Below, one piece after another: positions 1 through 15,642 of a DNA stretch of 64,000 nucleotides. A model generated the notes under the pieces. The model saw nothing but the letters and a program-made list of their open reading frames with translations. It ran no database searches and was not told the origin of the DNA. The position numbers were made by a program, and so were the translations under genes. Numbering within the stretch: the stretch's first letter is position 1; each line of letters opens with the position of its first letter. This DNA is from Amaricoccus sp047275745. GTDB lineage: Bacteria > Pseudomonadota > Alphaproteobacteria > Rhodobacterales > Rhodobacteraceae. The stretch spans positions 1-64,000 of the forward strand of contig NZ_JBKQWU010000001.1 in NCBI RefSeq assembly GCF_047275745.1. The letters run 5' to 3'.

Positions 1-62
1 CGCTCTCCTCGACCATGGGGCCGGGCGTCAGCGTCGACATCGCGACCGCGGTCGCCGAATAA
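1..62 (+). CDS. rplA: 50S ribosomal protein L1, C-terminal end (partial)
   Basis: Only the last 19 codons and the TAA stop (60-62) are inside the window. They read LSSTMGPGVSVDIATAVAE, and the SSTMGPGV stretch is the conserved C-terminus of L1. L1 binds 23S rRNA at the L1 stalk and, in the bacteria where it has been studied, represses its own operon. Its position directly before rplJ-rplL-rpoB-rpoC is the canonical bacterial order. The start lies outside the window. Confidence 0.93.
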   Translation, partial: LSSTMGPGVSVDIATAVAE

Positions 63-318
63 GGAATCTCCGTCGGGGGCGACCCCGGCGGGATCAGGGC
101 GGCCGACCTCCGGGGCGGCTTCCCTTCTGTCCGAGACGGTGGGCGGCCGAAAGGCGCTAAGTCCTGCCCGAGACGGGAAACGATCAGGATCGAATTGGGG
201 CCCGCGCGGCTCCGGGGCGGTTTTGGCGGGACCCGGATACGGACCCGAGACGCCGGGAGATGTCCCGGCGAAACTGAGCCGGCGGGGGTCTCCCTCGCCA
301 TGAACTTGGAGCAACACT
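63..318 (+). promoter_or_regulatory. rplA-rplJ intergenic leader (candidate L10 autoregulatory leader)
   Basis: This is 256 nt without a gene. It holds several GC-rich short inverted repeats, for example CCCG-AGA-CGGG near 168-177. In many bacteria the mRNA leader before rplJ is bound by the L10-L12 complex, which represses translation. I infer that role from position only, because I could not match a defined L10-leader consensus by eye. The rplJ Shine-Dalgarno (GGAG) lies at the end of the region. Confidence 0.35.
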
Positions 319-834
319 GTGGATAGAGCCCAGAAAGAAGTCGTGGTCGGCGAGCTCGGCCAGATCTTCGCGGACTCTGGTGTCGTCGTGGTCGCGCACT
401 ACGAAGGCCTCACGGTTGCCGAGATGACCGATTTCCGCCTGCGTATGAAAAACGCCGGCGGATCGGTCCGTGTCGCCAAGAACAAGCTCGCCAAGATCGC
501 CCTCAAGGGATCGGCCGTCGAAAAGATGGGCGATCTGCTGAAGGGCATGACGGTGCTCGCCTATTCCGAGGACCCCGTCGCCGCCGCGAAAGTGGTGGAC
601 GACTATGCGAAGGCCAACAAGAAGCTTGTTGTCCTCGGGGGTGCCATGGGGGCGACGCCGCTCGACGAGGCCGGTGTGAAAGCCGTGGCCCAGATGCCGT
701 CGCGCGAGGAGCTCATCGCTTCCGTCGTCGCCTGCATCGGTGCCCCGGCCGGCAACCTGGTCGCGGCCATTGGCGCGCCCGCGAGCGACATCGCAGGTAT
801 CCTCACCACGCTCGAAGAGCGTGAGGCGGCCTGA
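319..834 (+). CDS. rplJ: 50S ribosomal protein L10
   Basis: This encodes a 171-aa L10, the base of the ribosomal stalk, which anchors L7/L12 dimers next to the GTPase centre. The N-terminus (MDRAQKEVVVGEL) and the RVAKNKLAKIAL segment, which contacts rRNA, are typical of the family. The C-terminal helix that binds L7/L12 ends in LTTLEEREAA. The start is GTG at 319, preceded by a GGAG motif about 8 nt upstream; no ATG in frame gives the conserved N-terminus. The gene is followed 75 nt later by rplL in the usual order. Confidence 0.97.
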   Translation: MDRAQKEVVVGELGQIFADSGVVVVAHYEGLTVAEMTDFRLRMKNAGGSVRVAKNKLAKIALKGSAVEKMGDLLKGMTVLAYSEDPVAAAKVVDDYAKANKKLVVLGGAMGATPLDEAGVKAVAQMPSREELIASVVACIGAPAGNLVAAIGAPASDIAGILTTLEEREAA

Positions 835-909
835 GCGAAGCAACCCGAAGGGCCGGAGAGGCGAACCCGCCGATACCGGACAGAACGAACCTGATTGGAA
901 ACGGATAAA

Positions 910-1296
<387 letters not shown>

Positions 1297-1603
1297 TCCT
1301 CCCGGGCGCCTATATGGTGCGGGAGCGATTTTGAAAATGGGGGCTGGACCCGCGGAGACGCGGGCCCGGTCCCCTGTAGGTTTCTCAATGACGTCAAGGG
1401 TTTGCTGATCCCCTGACGCTGTCGATGCCTCTCTCAGGACGCCCGACTCGCCCGACGCATGGGCGCACGGGCCTCCTGACAGACGCATCTCGATCCGGGT
1501 GCGTGGCCTTGGGACGCCGCGCAAGCATGGGATCGGATCGTCGAGCATGGTCGAGCGCCCCGTTCCCCGCCGGGCCGCTCGCGGCAGAGGGTACCAGAAG
1601 AGC
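1297..1603 (+). promoter_or_regulatory. rplL-rpoB intergenic region with a GAGA-loop hairpin
   Basis: This is 307 nt without a gene. The main feature is a hairpin at about 1340-1375. Its core is CCCGCG-GAGA-CGCGGG (1349-1364), and an outer stem pairs GGGGCTGG with CCGGTCCCC through G-U wobbles. No T-run follows, so it is more likely a processing or attenuation structure than a full terminator. In Escherichia coli the same spacer carries a partial attenuator and an RNase III site. The 19 nt at 1347-1365 recur exactly at 27954-27972. Confidence 0.5.
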
Positions 1604-5737
<4,134 letters not shown>

Positions 5738-5783
5738 GGGCGCCCGGCGCCCTCCCTTTCCCGAACTCGATCAAGGATTTGAG

Positions 5784-9986
<4,203 letters not shown>

Positions 9987-10021
9987 GACCCGCCGGTCCG
10001 CGCGGCCAACCGCGCGGCCGA

Positions 10022-10060
10022 CACGAAGGGGCGCCCTACCCGGGCGCCCCTTTTTTCGTG
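10022..10060 (+). terminator. Intrinsic terminator of the rpoBC operon
   Basis: A perfect 9-bp stem GGGGCGCCC / GGGCGCCCC (10028-10036 and 10042-10050) with a TACCC loop is followed by TTTTTT. The flanking CACGAA and TTCGTG can extend the stem, so it may also act on the opposite strand. It lies 35 nt after the rpoC stop and is one of the two clearest intrinsic terminators in the window. Confidence 0.95.
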
Positions 10061-10084
10061 CGCCCACGCGCTGGCGGCCACATC

Positions 10085-10113
10085 CGTCAGCGCCGTGTCA
10101 GGCGAAATGACGC
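10085..10113 (+). promoter_or_regulatory. CGTCAG-type repeats upstream of the PepSY-response regulator operon (candidate operator)
   Basis: CGTCAG (10085-10090) and TGTCAG (10096-10101) are spaced exactly 11 bp apart, and an inverted copy TGACGC follows at 10108-10113. Direct half-sites about one helical turn apart are typical for OmpR/PhoB-family regulators. The site lies just before the operon that encodes such a regulator. Related motifs occur upstream of the RTX gene at 12444-12495. Autoregulation is inferred. Confidence 0.45.
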
Positions 10114-10124
10114 ATGATGGCCGC

Positions 10125-10427
10125 ATGAAAACCCTGCTCACGACAGCCACCCTGCTCCTCGCCTCGACCGCGAGCAGCGACTCCCCCGACGATCCCGACC
10201 GGGCGCGTCAGGCGATGGAGCTTGGACTGGCGAAACCGCTGGTCGAACTGCTGCCGATGGTCGAGCGCGAGACCAAAGGCCATGTGGTGGAGGTCGAATT
10301 CGAGTTCATCGAGGACGGCTATATGTACGAATTCGAATTCATCGGGCAGGATGGCCACCTGATGGAGGCGGTCGTCGATGCGAAGACCGGCAGGATTCTT
10401 TCGGTCGAGGCGGACGAGGACGACTGA
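10125..10427 (+). CDS. PepSY-domain periplasmic protein
   Basis: This encodes a 100-aa protein with an N-terminal signal-like segment (MKTLLTTATLLLASTASS) and a PepSY domain ending in GQDGHLMEAVVDAKTGRILSVEADEDD. PepSY proteins are small periplasmic or membrane modules; some act as inhibitors or accessory modulators of peptidases or sensors. The segment VEFEFIEDGYMYEFEFIG shows an internal EFEFI duplication. The ATG at 10125 is preferred to 10095, which would put charged residues before the signal peptide. Its stop overlaps the start of the response regulator (ATGA), so the three genes to 12435 look translationally coupled. Confidence 0.8.
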   Translation: MKTLLTTATLLLASTASSDSPDDPDRARQAMELGLAKPLVELLPMVERETKGHVVEVEFEFIEDGYMYEFEFIGQDGHLMEAVVDAKTGRILSVEADEDD

Positions 10428-11089
10428 TGCGCGCTCTGGCCGTCGAAGACGACCCGCGGATCCAACGCGACCTTGCCGCCGCGCTCTCGGCCGCCGGGTT
10501 CCGGGTCGAGACCGCCGCCGATGGCGAGCAGGCCTGGTTTCTCGGCGATACCGAGGATTATGATCTAGTCGTGCTCGACCTCGGGCTGCCGGTGATGGAC
10601 GGGCTGGCCGTGCTGAAGCGCTGGCGCGCCAATGGCCGGGACATGCCGGTCATCATCCTGACCGCGCGGGGCGCCTGGACCGAGCGCGTCGAGGGGATCG
10701 ACGCCGGCGCCGACGACTATCTGCCGAAGCCCTTCCACATGGAGGAACTCGTCGCGCGCGCCCGGAGCCTCGTGCGTCGCGCGGCGGGGCGGGGCGCGCC
10801 CATGATCACCGCCGGCGCGCTGGCGATCGACGCCAACCGTATGACCGCGGTGCTGCGCGGCGTACCGCTGGCGCTCTCGCCGCTCGAATACCGGCTCATG
10901 GCCTATCTCGCCCTGCATCGCGAGCGGGTGGTCGCACCCACCGAACTGCTCGAGCACCTCTACGGCGACGACGACGCGCGCGAGGCGAACGCGCTCGAGG
11001 CACTGGTCGCCCGGCTGCGGCGCAAGCTCGGACCGGGGGTGATCGGCACACGACGGGGCTTCGGCTATTTCATCGAACAGGCCGCGTGA
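10427..11089 (+). CDS. OmpR/PhoP-family response regulator
   Basis: This encodes a 220-aa transcriptional regulator. The receiver domain (about 1-115) has the acidic pocket E7-D8-D9, phosphoacceptor D51 in VVLDLGLPVMDG, the switch Thr in IILTARGAW and the conserved Lys in DYLPKPFHMEEL. A winged-helix DNA-binding domain follows (about 125-218), with LSPLEYRLMAYLALHRERVV and EALVARLRRKLG. The start ATG overlaps the upstream stop, and the next gene starts inside its own stop. Together with the kinase it forms a PhoP/PhoQ-like system; its targets are unknown. Confidence 0.93.
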   Translation: MRALAVEDDPRIQRDLAAALSAAGFRVETAADGEQAWFLGDTEDYDLVVLDLGLPVMDGLAVLKRWRANGRDMPVIILTARGAWTERVEGIDAGADDYLPKPFHMEELVARARSLVRRAAGRGAPMITAGALAIDANRMTAVLRGVPLALSPLEYRLMAYLALHRERVVAPTELLEHLYGDDDAREANALEALVARLRRKLGPGVIGTRRGFGYFIEQAA

Positions 11090-12435
11090 GCCGCGATTCC
11101 GTCAGGCTCCGGCTCGTCGTCGCCGGGACGGTGGCGGTGCTCATCGCACTGGCGCTCGCCGCCGTGGGGCTCGACCTGCTCTTCCAGCGCCATGTGGAGC
11201 GGCGCGCCTTCGCCGAGATGCTGGTCGATCTCGACCAGCTGGCGGCGGGCATGACGCGCGATGCCACCGGGGCCTTCAGGATCGCCCAGCCGCCCACCGA
11301 TCCGCGCTACGGCCAGCCGCTCTCGGGCCATTACTGGCAGGTCGATACCCCGGCCGGGCCCTTGCGTTCGCGTTCGCTCTGGGACAGCGCGCTGACGCTG
11401 CCGCCGCGACCCGCGCCGCCCGGCGTCGCCCGCGAGACGACGGCGATCGGTCCCGGTGACACCAGCCTGCTCGTGATCGAACGAACGCTCGCCTTCGGTC
11501 CCGACGGCCACCGGATACGAACCGCCGTGGCGATGGACAGGCGCGAGCTGCGCGACGCCGCCCGCGCCTTCCTCCGCGATCTCGTGCCTTATCTCACGCT
11601 GCTCGGCGTCGCCCTCGTCGCAGCGGGCGCGCTGCAGGTCGCGGTGGGTCTGCGGCCGCTGGCCGCCGTGGGGGCCCGCGTCGCCGCCGTTCGCTCCGGC
11701 GCCGAGCGCCGGCTGGGGCGCGACTTCCCCGCGGAAGTGCGCCCTCTCACCGCGGAGGTGGACGCGCTCATCGAGGAACGCGAGACGGAGCTTGCCCGTG
11801 CCCGGGGCCGCGCGGCGGATCTGGCCCATGGCCTGAAGACGCCGCTGCAGGCGCTGATCGGCGAGGCGGACCGCTTGCGTGCCAAGGGGGACAGGGAGAG
11901 CGCGGACGGAATCGAGGAGATCGCACTTGCGATGCACCGCCACGTCGACCGGGAGCTCGCCCGTGCCCGCGTCGCCGCCGCGGCGCGTTCGGCGACCTGC
12001 GATCCGGGGCGGGTGATCGAGCGGCTGCTGGCGGTACTTCGCAGGACACCCGACGGCGCGCGGCTGGACTGGATCGTGACCGCGCCGCGGGGGCTTCACG
12101 CGCGAATCGACGCGGACGATCTGACCGAGGCGCTCGGCGCGCTCATCGAGAACGCGTCGCGACACGCAAGCGAGGCAGTCGAAATCCGAGTATCCGCCAG
12201 CGCGGACCGGCTCCTGATCGAGGTCGAGGATGACGGGCCGGGAATCCCGCCGGATCAGCTCGAAACGCTGGCTACACGCGGCGTTCGGCTCGATATGGCG
12301 GGTCCAGGGGCCGGACTCGGGCTCTCGATCGCCTCGGAGATCGTCCGGGCGGCGGGAGGATCGCTCCGGTTGAATAACGGAACCGCGGGCCTTGTCGTCA
12401 GTCTGGACTTGCCACCGGGGGCGATTTCCTCCTGA
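11086..12435 (+). CDS. Sensor histidine kinase (PhoQ-like)
   Basis: This encodes a 449-aa inner-membrane kinase. TM1 lies at about 6-33 and TM2 at about 163-190, with a periplasmic sensor region of about 130 residues between them. The H-box is AADLAHGLKTPLQAL with phosphoacceptor H248. The ATPase domain has the N-box (EALGALIENASRHA), G1 (VEDDGPGIPP) and G2 (GAGLGLSIA). The start is GTG at 11086, overlapping the regulator stop. The periplasmic domain could be the partner of the PepSY protein encoded first in the operon; that is inference. Confidence 0.92.
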   Translation: MSRDSVRLRLVVAGTVAVLIALALAAVGLDLLFQRHVERRAFAEMLVDLDQLAAGMTRDATGAFRIAQPPTDPRYGQPLSGHYWQVDTPAGPLRSRSLWDSALTLPPRPAPPGVARETTAIGPGDTSLLVIERTLAFGPDGHRIRTAVAMDRRELRDAARAFLRDLVPYLTLLGVALVAAGALQVAVGLRPLAAVGARVAAVRSGAERRLGRDFPAEVRPLTAEVDALIEERETELARARGRAADLAHGLKTPLQALIGEADRLRAKGDRESADGIEEIALAMHRHVDRELARARVAAAARSATCDPGRVIERLLAVLRRTPDGARLDWIVTAPRGLHARIDADDLTEALGALIENASRHASEAVEIRVSASADRLLIEVEDDGPGIPPDQLETLATRGVRLDMAGPGAGLGLSIASEIVRAAGGSLRLNNGTAGLVVSLDLPPGAISS

Positions 12436-12443
12436 CATGCGCG

Positions 12444-12495
12444 TGACGATTCGCGTCAGACGGGCGTTTGCCCCGTCAGTTAGAGGAAGCGTCAA
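12444..12495 (+). promoter_or_regulatory. CGTCAG-type repeats upstream of the RTX gene (candidate operator)
   Basis: The 77-nt gap between the kinase and the RTX gene contains an inverted repeat TGACG-ATTCG-CGTCA (12444-12458), a second CGTCAG at 12474-12479 and a CGTCAA at 12490-12495. The same hexamer precedes the PepSY operon at 10085. This suggests that the adjacent response regulator controls both transcription units. I could not assign a -35/-10 pair. Confidence 0.4.
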
Positions 12496-12512
12496 ACGAG
12501 AGGAGACGCAAT

Positions 12513-13202
12513 ATGCTCATCCGAGGCAACTCGAGCAACAACAACCTTACCGGCACCGCGGACGCCGATGAAATCTTCGGTTTCAACGGCAACGATCACC
12601 TGATCGGCGCTGGCGGCAACGATCGCATCTTCGGTGGCCGGCACGCCGACCATCTCGACGGACAGGCCGGCGACGACCTCCTGAACGCCGGCACGGGCCA
12701 TGACGCGGCGCACGCGGGCGCCGGGAACGACACGATCTACGGCGGCGGCGGCAATGACGAAATCACCGGCGGCGACGGCAGCGACCGTGTCTCGGGCGGC
12801 TCGGGCACCGACGAGTTGAACGGCGGCCGGGGCTTCGACACGCTCTTCGGCGGTCTCGGCGACGATGAACTCGAAGGCGACGGCGGCGGCGACCGTCTCG
12901 TGGCCGGCGAAGGCGACGACACGCTCGACGGCGGCACCGGAGCCGATGTCCTGGTCGGCGGCGCCGGCGCGGATGTCTTCGAATTCGACGCCGGCGGCGG
13001 CCGCGACCGGATCGACGATTTCGAGTTCGGCGTGGACCGGATCGACTTCGAGGAATTCGAGTTCGCGGATCTCGCAGCCGCTCTCGCGGTCGCGACCGAG
13101 GAGGGCGACGACGTGGTCTTCGCGCTCGACACCACCTCGGAAGTGACCATCCGGAACGCGAGCATCGCGGATTTCTCGGAAACCGACTTCATCCTCGGCT
13201 GA
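12513..13202 (+). CDS. RTX-type calcium-binding repeat protein, probably secreted by type I secretion
   Basis: This encodes a 229-aa acidic protein made almost entirely of GGxGxDxhx nonapeptides, about 14 repeats between residues 10 and 160 (for example GGGGNDEIT, GGLGDDELE, GGAGADVFE). Such repeats fold as a calcium-bound parallel beta-roll. The C-terminal 65 residues (from about DDFEFGVDRIDF to SETDFILG) resemble the uncleaved secretion tail of type I substrates. There is no enzymatic or adhesin domain and no ABC exporter nearby. AGGAGA precedes the ATG at 12513. It follows the two-component genes and may be their output. Confidence 0.85.
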   Translation: MLIRGNSSNNNLTGTADADEIFGFNGNDHLIGAGGNDRIFGGRHADHLDGQAGDDLLNAGTGHDAAHAGAGNDTIYGGGGNDEITGGDGSDRVSGGSGTDELNGGRGFDTLFGGLGDDELEGDGGGDRLVAGEGDDTLDGGTGADVLVGGAGADVFEFDAGGGRDRIDDFEFGVDRIDFEEFEFADLAAALAVATEEGDDVVFALDTTSEVTIRNASIADFSETDFILG

Positions 13203-13219
13203 GGCCGGGCGATCTGGAA

Positions 13220-13243
13220 GGCGGCCGGGATCTCCCGGCCGCC
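13220..13243 (+). terminator. Hairpin after the RTX gene
   Basis: A perfect 10-bp stem GGCGGCCGGG / CCCGGCCGCC with an ATCT loop starts 17 nt after the RTX stop. There is no T-run, so termination may be Rho-assisted, or the structure may stabilise the 3' end. Confidence 0.5.
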
Positions 13244-13326
13244 GACACCAAGGTGCCATTGCACCGCACCGTCCCCGCCGCGATGCTGGTTCTCAGCCCG
13301 CCCGCAGCCGAGGGAGAACGACCACC

Positions 13327-14184
13327 GTGCCCGAAATCGAAATCGCGCCCGCGGATATCACCGGCTGGATCGGCCGCTCGGAGCTGGCGGAGGATGACGC
13401 CACCCCCCTGCTCGCGCGCCGGATGGCCGGCCTCCTCGATCGCGATCCGCCGGAGATGGGGGAGGTCTGGCCGCATTGCTGGATCTGGGCGCTGTTCTGG
13501 CCGGCCCTGCGCCATGATGCGACCGGAGCGGATGGTCACGCGGCACGCGGCGGCTTCCTTCCGCCGATCGATCTGCCCCGGCGGATGTGGGCGGGATCGC
13601 GCATCATCGCCCAGGCGCCGATCCGGGTCGGGGATCATGTCACCCGCCACTCGACCATCGCCAAGGTCGCAGAGAAATCCGGCCGTGCCGGGCGCCTCTG
13701 CTTCGTCACCGTCGAACACGCGCTCGCGGTCGGCGGTGAGTCGCGATTGACCGAGATCCAGACCATCGCCTATCGCGAGGCGACGGCGGCCGCGCCCTCC
13801 GCCGCCAGCGATCCCGGACCGGGGGCGGATTTCGAACCCATGTGGCGCCGCCGCGTCACGCCGGACCCGGTGCTGCTCTATCAATACTCGGCCGCGACCT
13901 TCAACACGCACCGCATCCACTACGACCATCCCTATGCGAACGGCGTGGAGGGCTATCCGGGCCTCGTCGTCCACGGGCCGCTGACGGCGACGCTGCTGAT
14001 GGAACTGCTCGGCGAGAATCTGCCGTCGGCCGCGCCGAAGGACTTTCAGGTCACCGCGCTCCGGCCCCTCTTCACGCCAGCGCCGTTCGATCTCGTCGGG
14101 CGGGCGGACGGCGGCGCCTTCCGGCTTCTGGCGCTGAGCGAGGACGGCCATCCGGCGATGCGGATCGAAGGCACGTATCGCTGA
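13327..14184 (+). CDS. Double-hotdog (HTD2/MaoC-like) acyl-CoA dehydratase/hydratase
   Basis: This encodes a 285-aa protein with two hotdog folds. The C-terminal half carries the hydratase signature FNTHRIHYDHPYANGVEG followed by LVVHGPL, with the Asp/His residues expected for (R)-specific enoyl-CoA hydration. It resembles the FAS1-like dehydratase family that includes mesaconyl-C4-CoA hydratase and mitochondrial HTD2. The exact acyl-CoA substrate cannot be read from the sequence. The start is GTG at 13327 with GAGGGAGAA upstream. It converges with the cupin gene with only 7 nt between them. Confidence 0.8.
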   Translation: MPEIEIAPADITGWIGRSELAEDDATPLLARRMAGLLDRDPPEMGEVWPHCWIWALFWPALRHDATGADGHAARGGFLPPIDLPRRMWAGSRIIAQAPIRVGDHVTRHSTIAKVAEKSGRAGRLCFVTVEHALAVGGESRLTEIQTIAYREATAAAPSAASDPGPGADFEPMWRRRVTPDPVLLYQYSAATFNTHRIHYDHPYANGVEGYPGLVVHGPLTATLLMELLGENLPSAAPKDFQVTALRPLFTPAPFDLVGRADGGAFRLLALSEDGHPAMRIEGTYR

Positions 14185-14191
14185 GTCGCGA

Positions 14192-14680
14192 TCAGTCCTT
14201 CGGGGCGGCGTGGATCGGATCGACCCAGTAGACCTCCTCGGGCGGCTCCACGGGATCGACATCGGTGATGTTCACGACCACCGCCTCGTTGTCCGACCGG
14301 ACCAGCACGCATTCGAGCGGCTGGTCGGGGTCGGCGTTGATCTCCTGATGCGGCACGTAGGGCGGGACGAAGATGAAATCTCCGGGACCTGCCTCCGCCA
14401 CGAATTCCAGCCGCTCGCCCCAGCGCATCCGGGCGCGGCCGCGGACCACGTAGATCACGCTCTCGAGCGCGCCGTGATGATGGACGCCGGTCTTCGCATT
14501 CGGCTCGATCGCGACGGTGCCGGCCCAGATCTTCTGGGCGCCGACGCGGGCGTGGTTGATCGCCGCCTGCCGGAACATGCCGGGTGTCTGCGGCGTGTTC
14601 GGGTCGAGTTGATCGCCCTTGATCACCCGCACCCCGTCATGCTTCCAGCGCGGCTCCGTCCCGGTGTGATCATGCGGCAT
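14192..14680 (-). CDS. Cupin-domain protein
   Basis: This encodes a 162-aa single-domain cupin. The metal-binding motif is GVHHHGALESVIYVVRGRARMRWG, followed by GPGDFIFVPPYVPHQE, the two halves of the conserved beta-barrel site with three His and one Glu. Small cupins of this type act as dioxygenases, isomerases or ligand sensors; the substrate is unknown. The ATG at 14680 is chosen because GGGAGG stands about 6 nt upstream; an in-frame TTG at 14701 is less likely. It is divergent from the Gre-like gene. Confidence 0.82.
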   Translation of the reverse strand: MPHDHTGTEPRWKHDGVRVIKGDQLDPNTPQTPGMFRQAAINHARVGAQKIWAGTVAIEPNAKTGVHHHGALESVIYVVRGRARMRWGERLEFVAEAGPGDFIFVPPYVPHQEINADPDQPLECVLVRSDNEAVVVNITDVDPVEPPEEVYWVDPIHAAPKD

Positions 14681-14784
14681 CCGAGCCTCCCGTCCAACCA
14701 AACCTCGCCAGCATGCCGCGGCGCGGCCGCGATGGCCAGCGGAGCCGCTAGGCGCTACACTGATCGTCTGAGAGGGAGACTGAC

Positions 14785-15279
14785 ATGAGCCGTGCCTTTG
14801 TCCGCGAAGATGACGGGTCCCGCCCCGAGGTGCCGCCGGAGATCCCGGTGAGCGCCGCTCCGAACCTCGTCACGCCGCGCGGCCTTGGTCTGATCTCGGC
14901 CGAGATCGAGCGGCTGGACGCGGCTCTGGACGCGGCCGAGCCCGAGAGCGATCAGGCGGCGCGGCTCCGCCGCGACCTGCGCTACTGGAACCTCCGCCAC
15001 GCCACCGCGCGGCTCACGCATCCCGACCCCAACGTGCCGGGCGTCCAGTTCGGCAGCCGCGTCACGTACGAGACCGAGGAGGGCGAGCGCAAGACGGTGG
15101 AGATCACGGGCGAGGACGAGGCCGATCCCGCCTCGGGCCATATCGCCTATACCGCGCCGATCGCCCGCGCGCTGATGGGCGCCGAGCCCGGATCGAGCGT
15201 CACGGTGACGCTCGGCCCCCGGAGGATGGAGCTCGAGATCCTCGCCGTGGAAAGCGCCGAGGGCGACAAGGAGGCCTGA
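14785..15279 (+). CDS. GreA/GreB-family transcription elongation factor-like protein
   Basis: This encodes a 164-aa protein with an N-terminal coiled-coil hairpin (about 30-80, TPRGLGLISAEIERLDAALD to LRRDLRYWNLRHATARL) and a C-terminal FKBP-like domain. The latter carries VQFGSRVTYETEEGERKTVEITGEDEAD and SPxx-like SGHIAYTAPIARALMGAEPGS. Gre factors enter the RNA polymerase secondary channel and stimulate transcript cleavage. The helical hairpin is shorter than in classic GreA/GreB, so it may be a Gre-like competitor such as Rnk or GfaA types. ATG at 14785 follows AGAGGGAGA. The next gene starts 2 nt after its stop. Confidence 0.83.
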   Translation: MSRAFVREDDGSRPEVPPEIPVSAAPNLVTPRGLGLISAEIERLDAALDAAEPESDQAARLRRDLRYWNLRHATARLTHPDPNVPGVQFGSRVTYETEEGERKTVEITGEDEADPASGHIAYTAPIARALMGAEPGSSVTVTLGPRRMELEILAVESAEGDKEA

Positions 15280-15281
15280 AC

Positions 15282-15599
15282 ATGCGCGGGCTCGTCGCGG
15301 TCGTCGTTCTTCTCGCCGCGCTCTCGCCCGCGCTCCCGGCCAATGCGATCGAGGTCTGCAGGGAGAACCATCTCGGACAGGTCGTCTGTCGCGGGACGCC
15401 GACGCATGGGCTCGACCCGATCACGCCCTTTCCGCCGCGCTCGAAGATCATCCCGCCCGCGCCGACACCTCAGGCACGCGTCCCCGGCAGGCGGACCAAT
15501 ACCTTCGGCGACAGCTACCCGAAGGCGGACGAGACGACGACCGGCCGCCCCCGCCCGCGCGTCTGCCGGAGCGACAGTTTCGGCAACCTCCGGTGCTGA
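15282..15599 (+). CDS. Small secreted protein with duplicated CRx3[L/F]Gx3C motif
   Basis: This encodes a 105-aa protein of unknown function. A signal peptide ends near ALPANA (residue 22). Two 11-residue loops of identical spacing, C26-C36 (CRENHLGQVVC) and C95-C105 (CRSDSFGNLRC), bracket a Pro-rich linker; each could close an intraloop disulfide in the periplasm. The last residue is the last Cys. The Shine-Dalgarno (AAGGAGG) lies inside the end of the Gre-like gene, so the two are probably translationally coupled. I recognise no named family. Confidence 0.7.
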   Translation: MRGLVAVVVLLAALSPALPANAIEVCRENHLGQVVCRGTPTHGLDPITPFPPRSKIIPPAPTPQARVPGRRTNTFGDSYPKADETTTGRPRPRVCRSDSFGNLRC

Positions 15600-15642
15600 G
15601 GCTCACTCCCGCGCGCTCACCCGGCGTGCTCGCCCGGCGCAC

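Noticed and set aside
13327..14184. Naming the dehydratase as mesaconyl-C4-CoA hydratase
   Set aside because: The fold and active-site residues fit, but no pathway partner is adjacent and the substrate cannot be decided from sequence.
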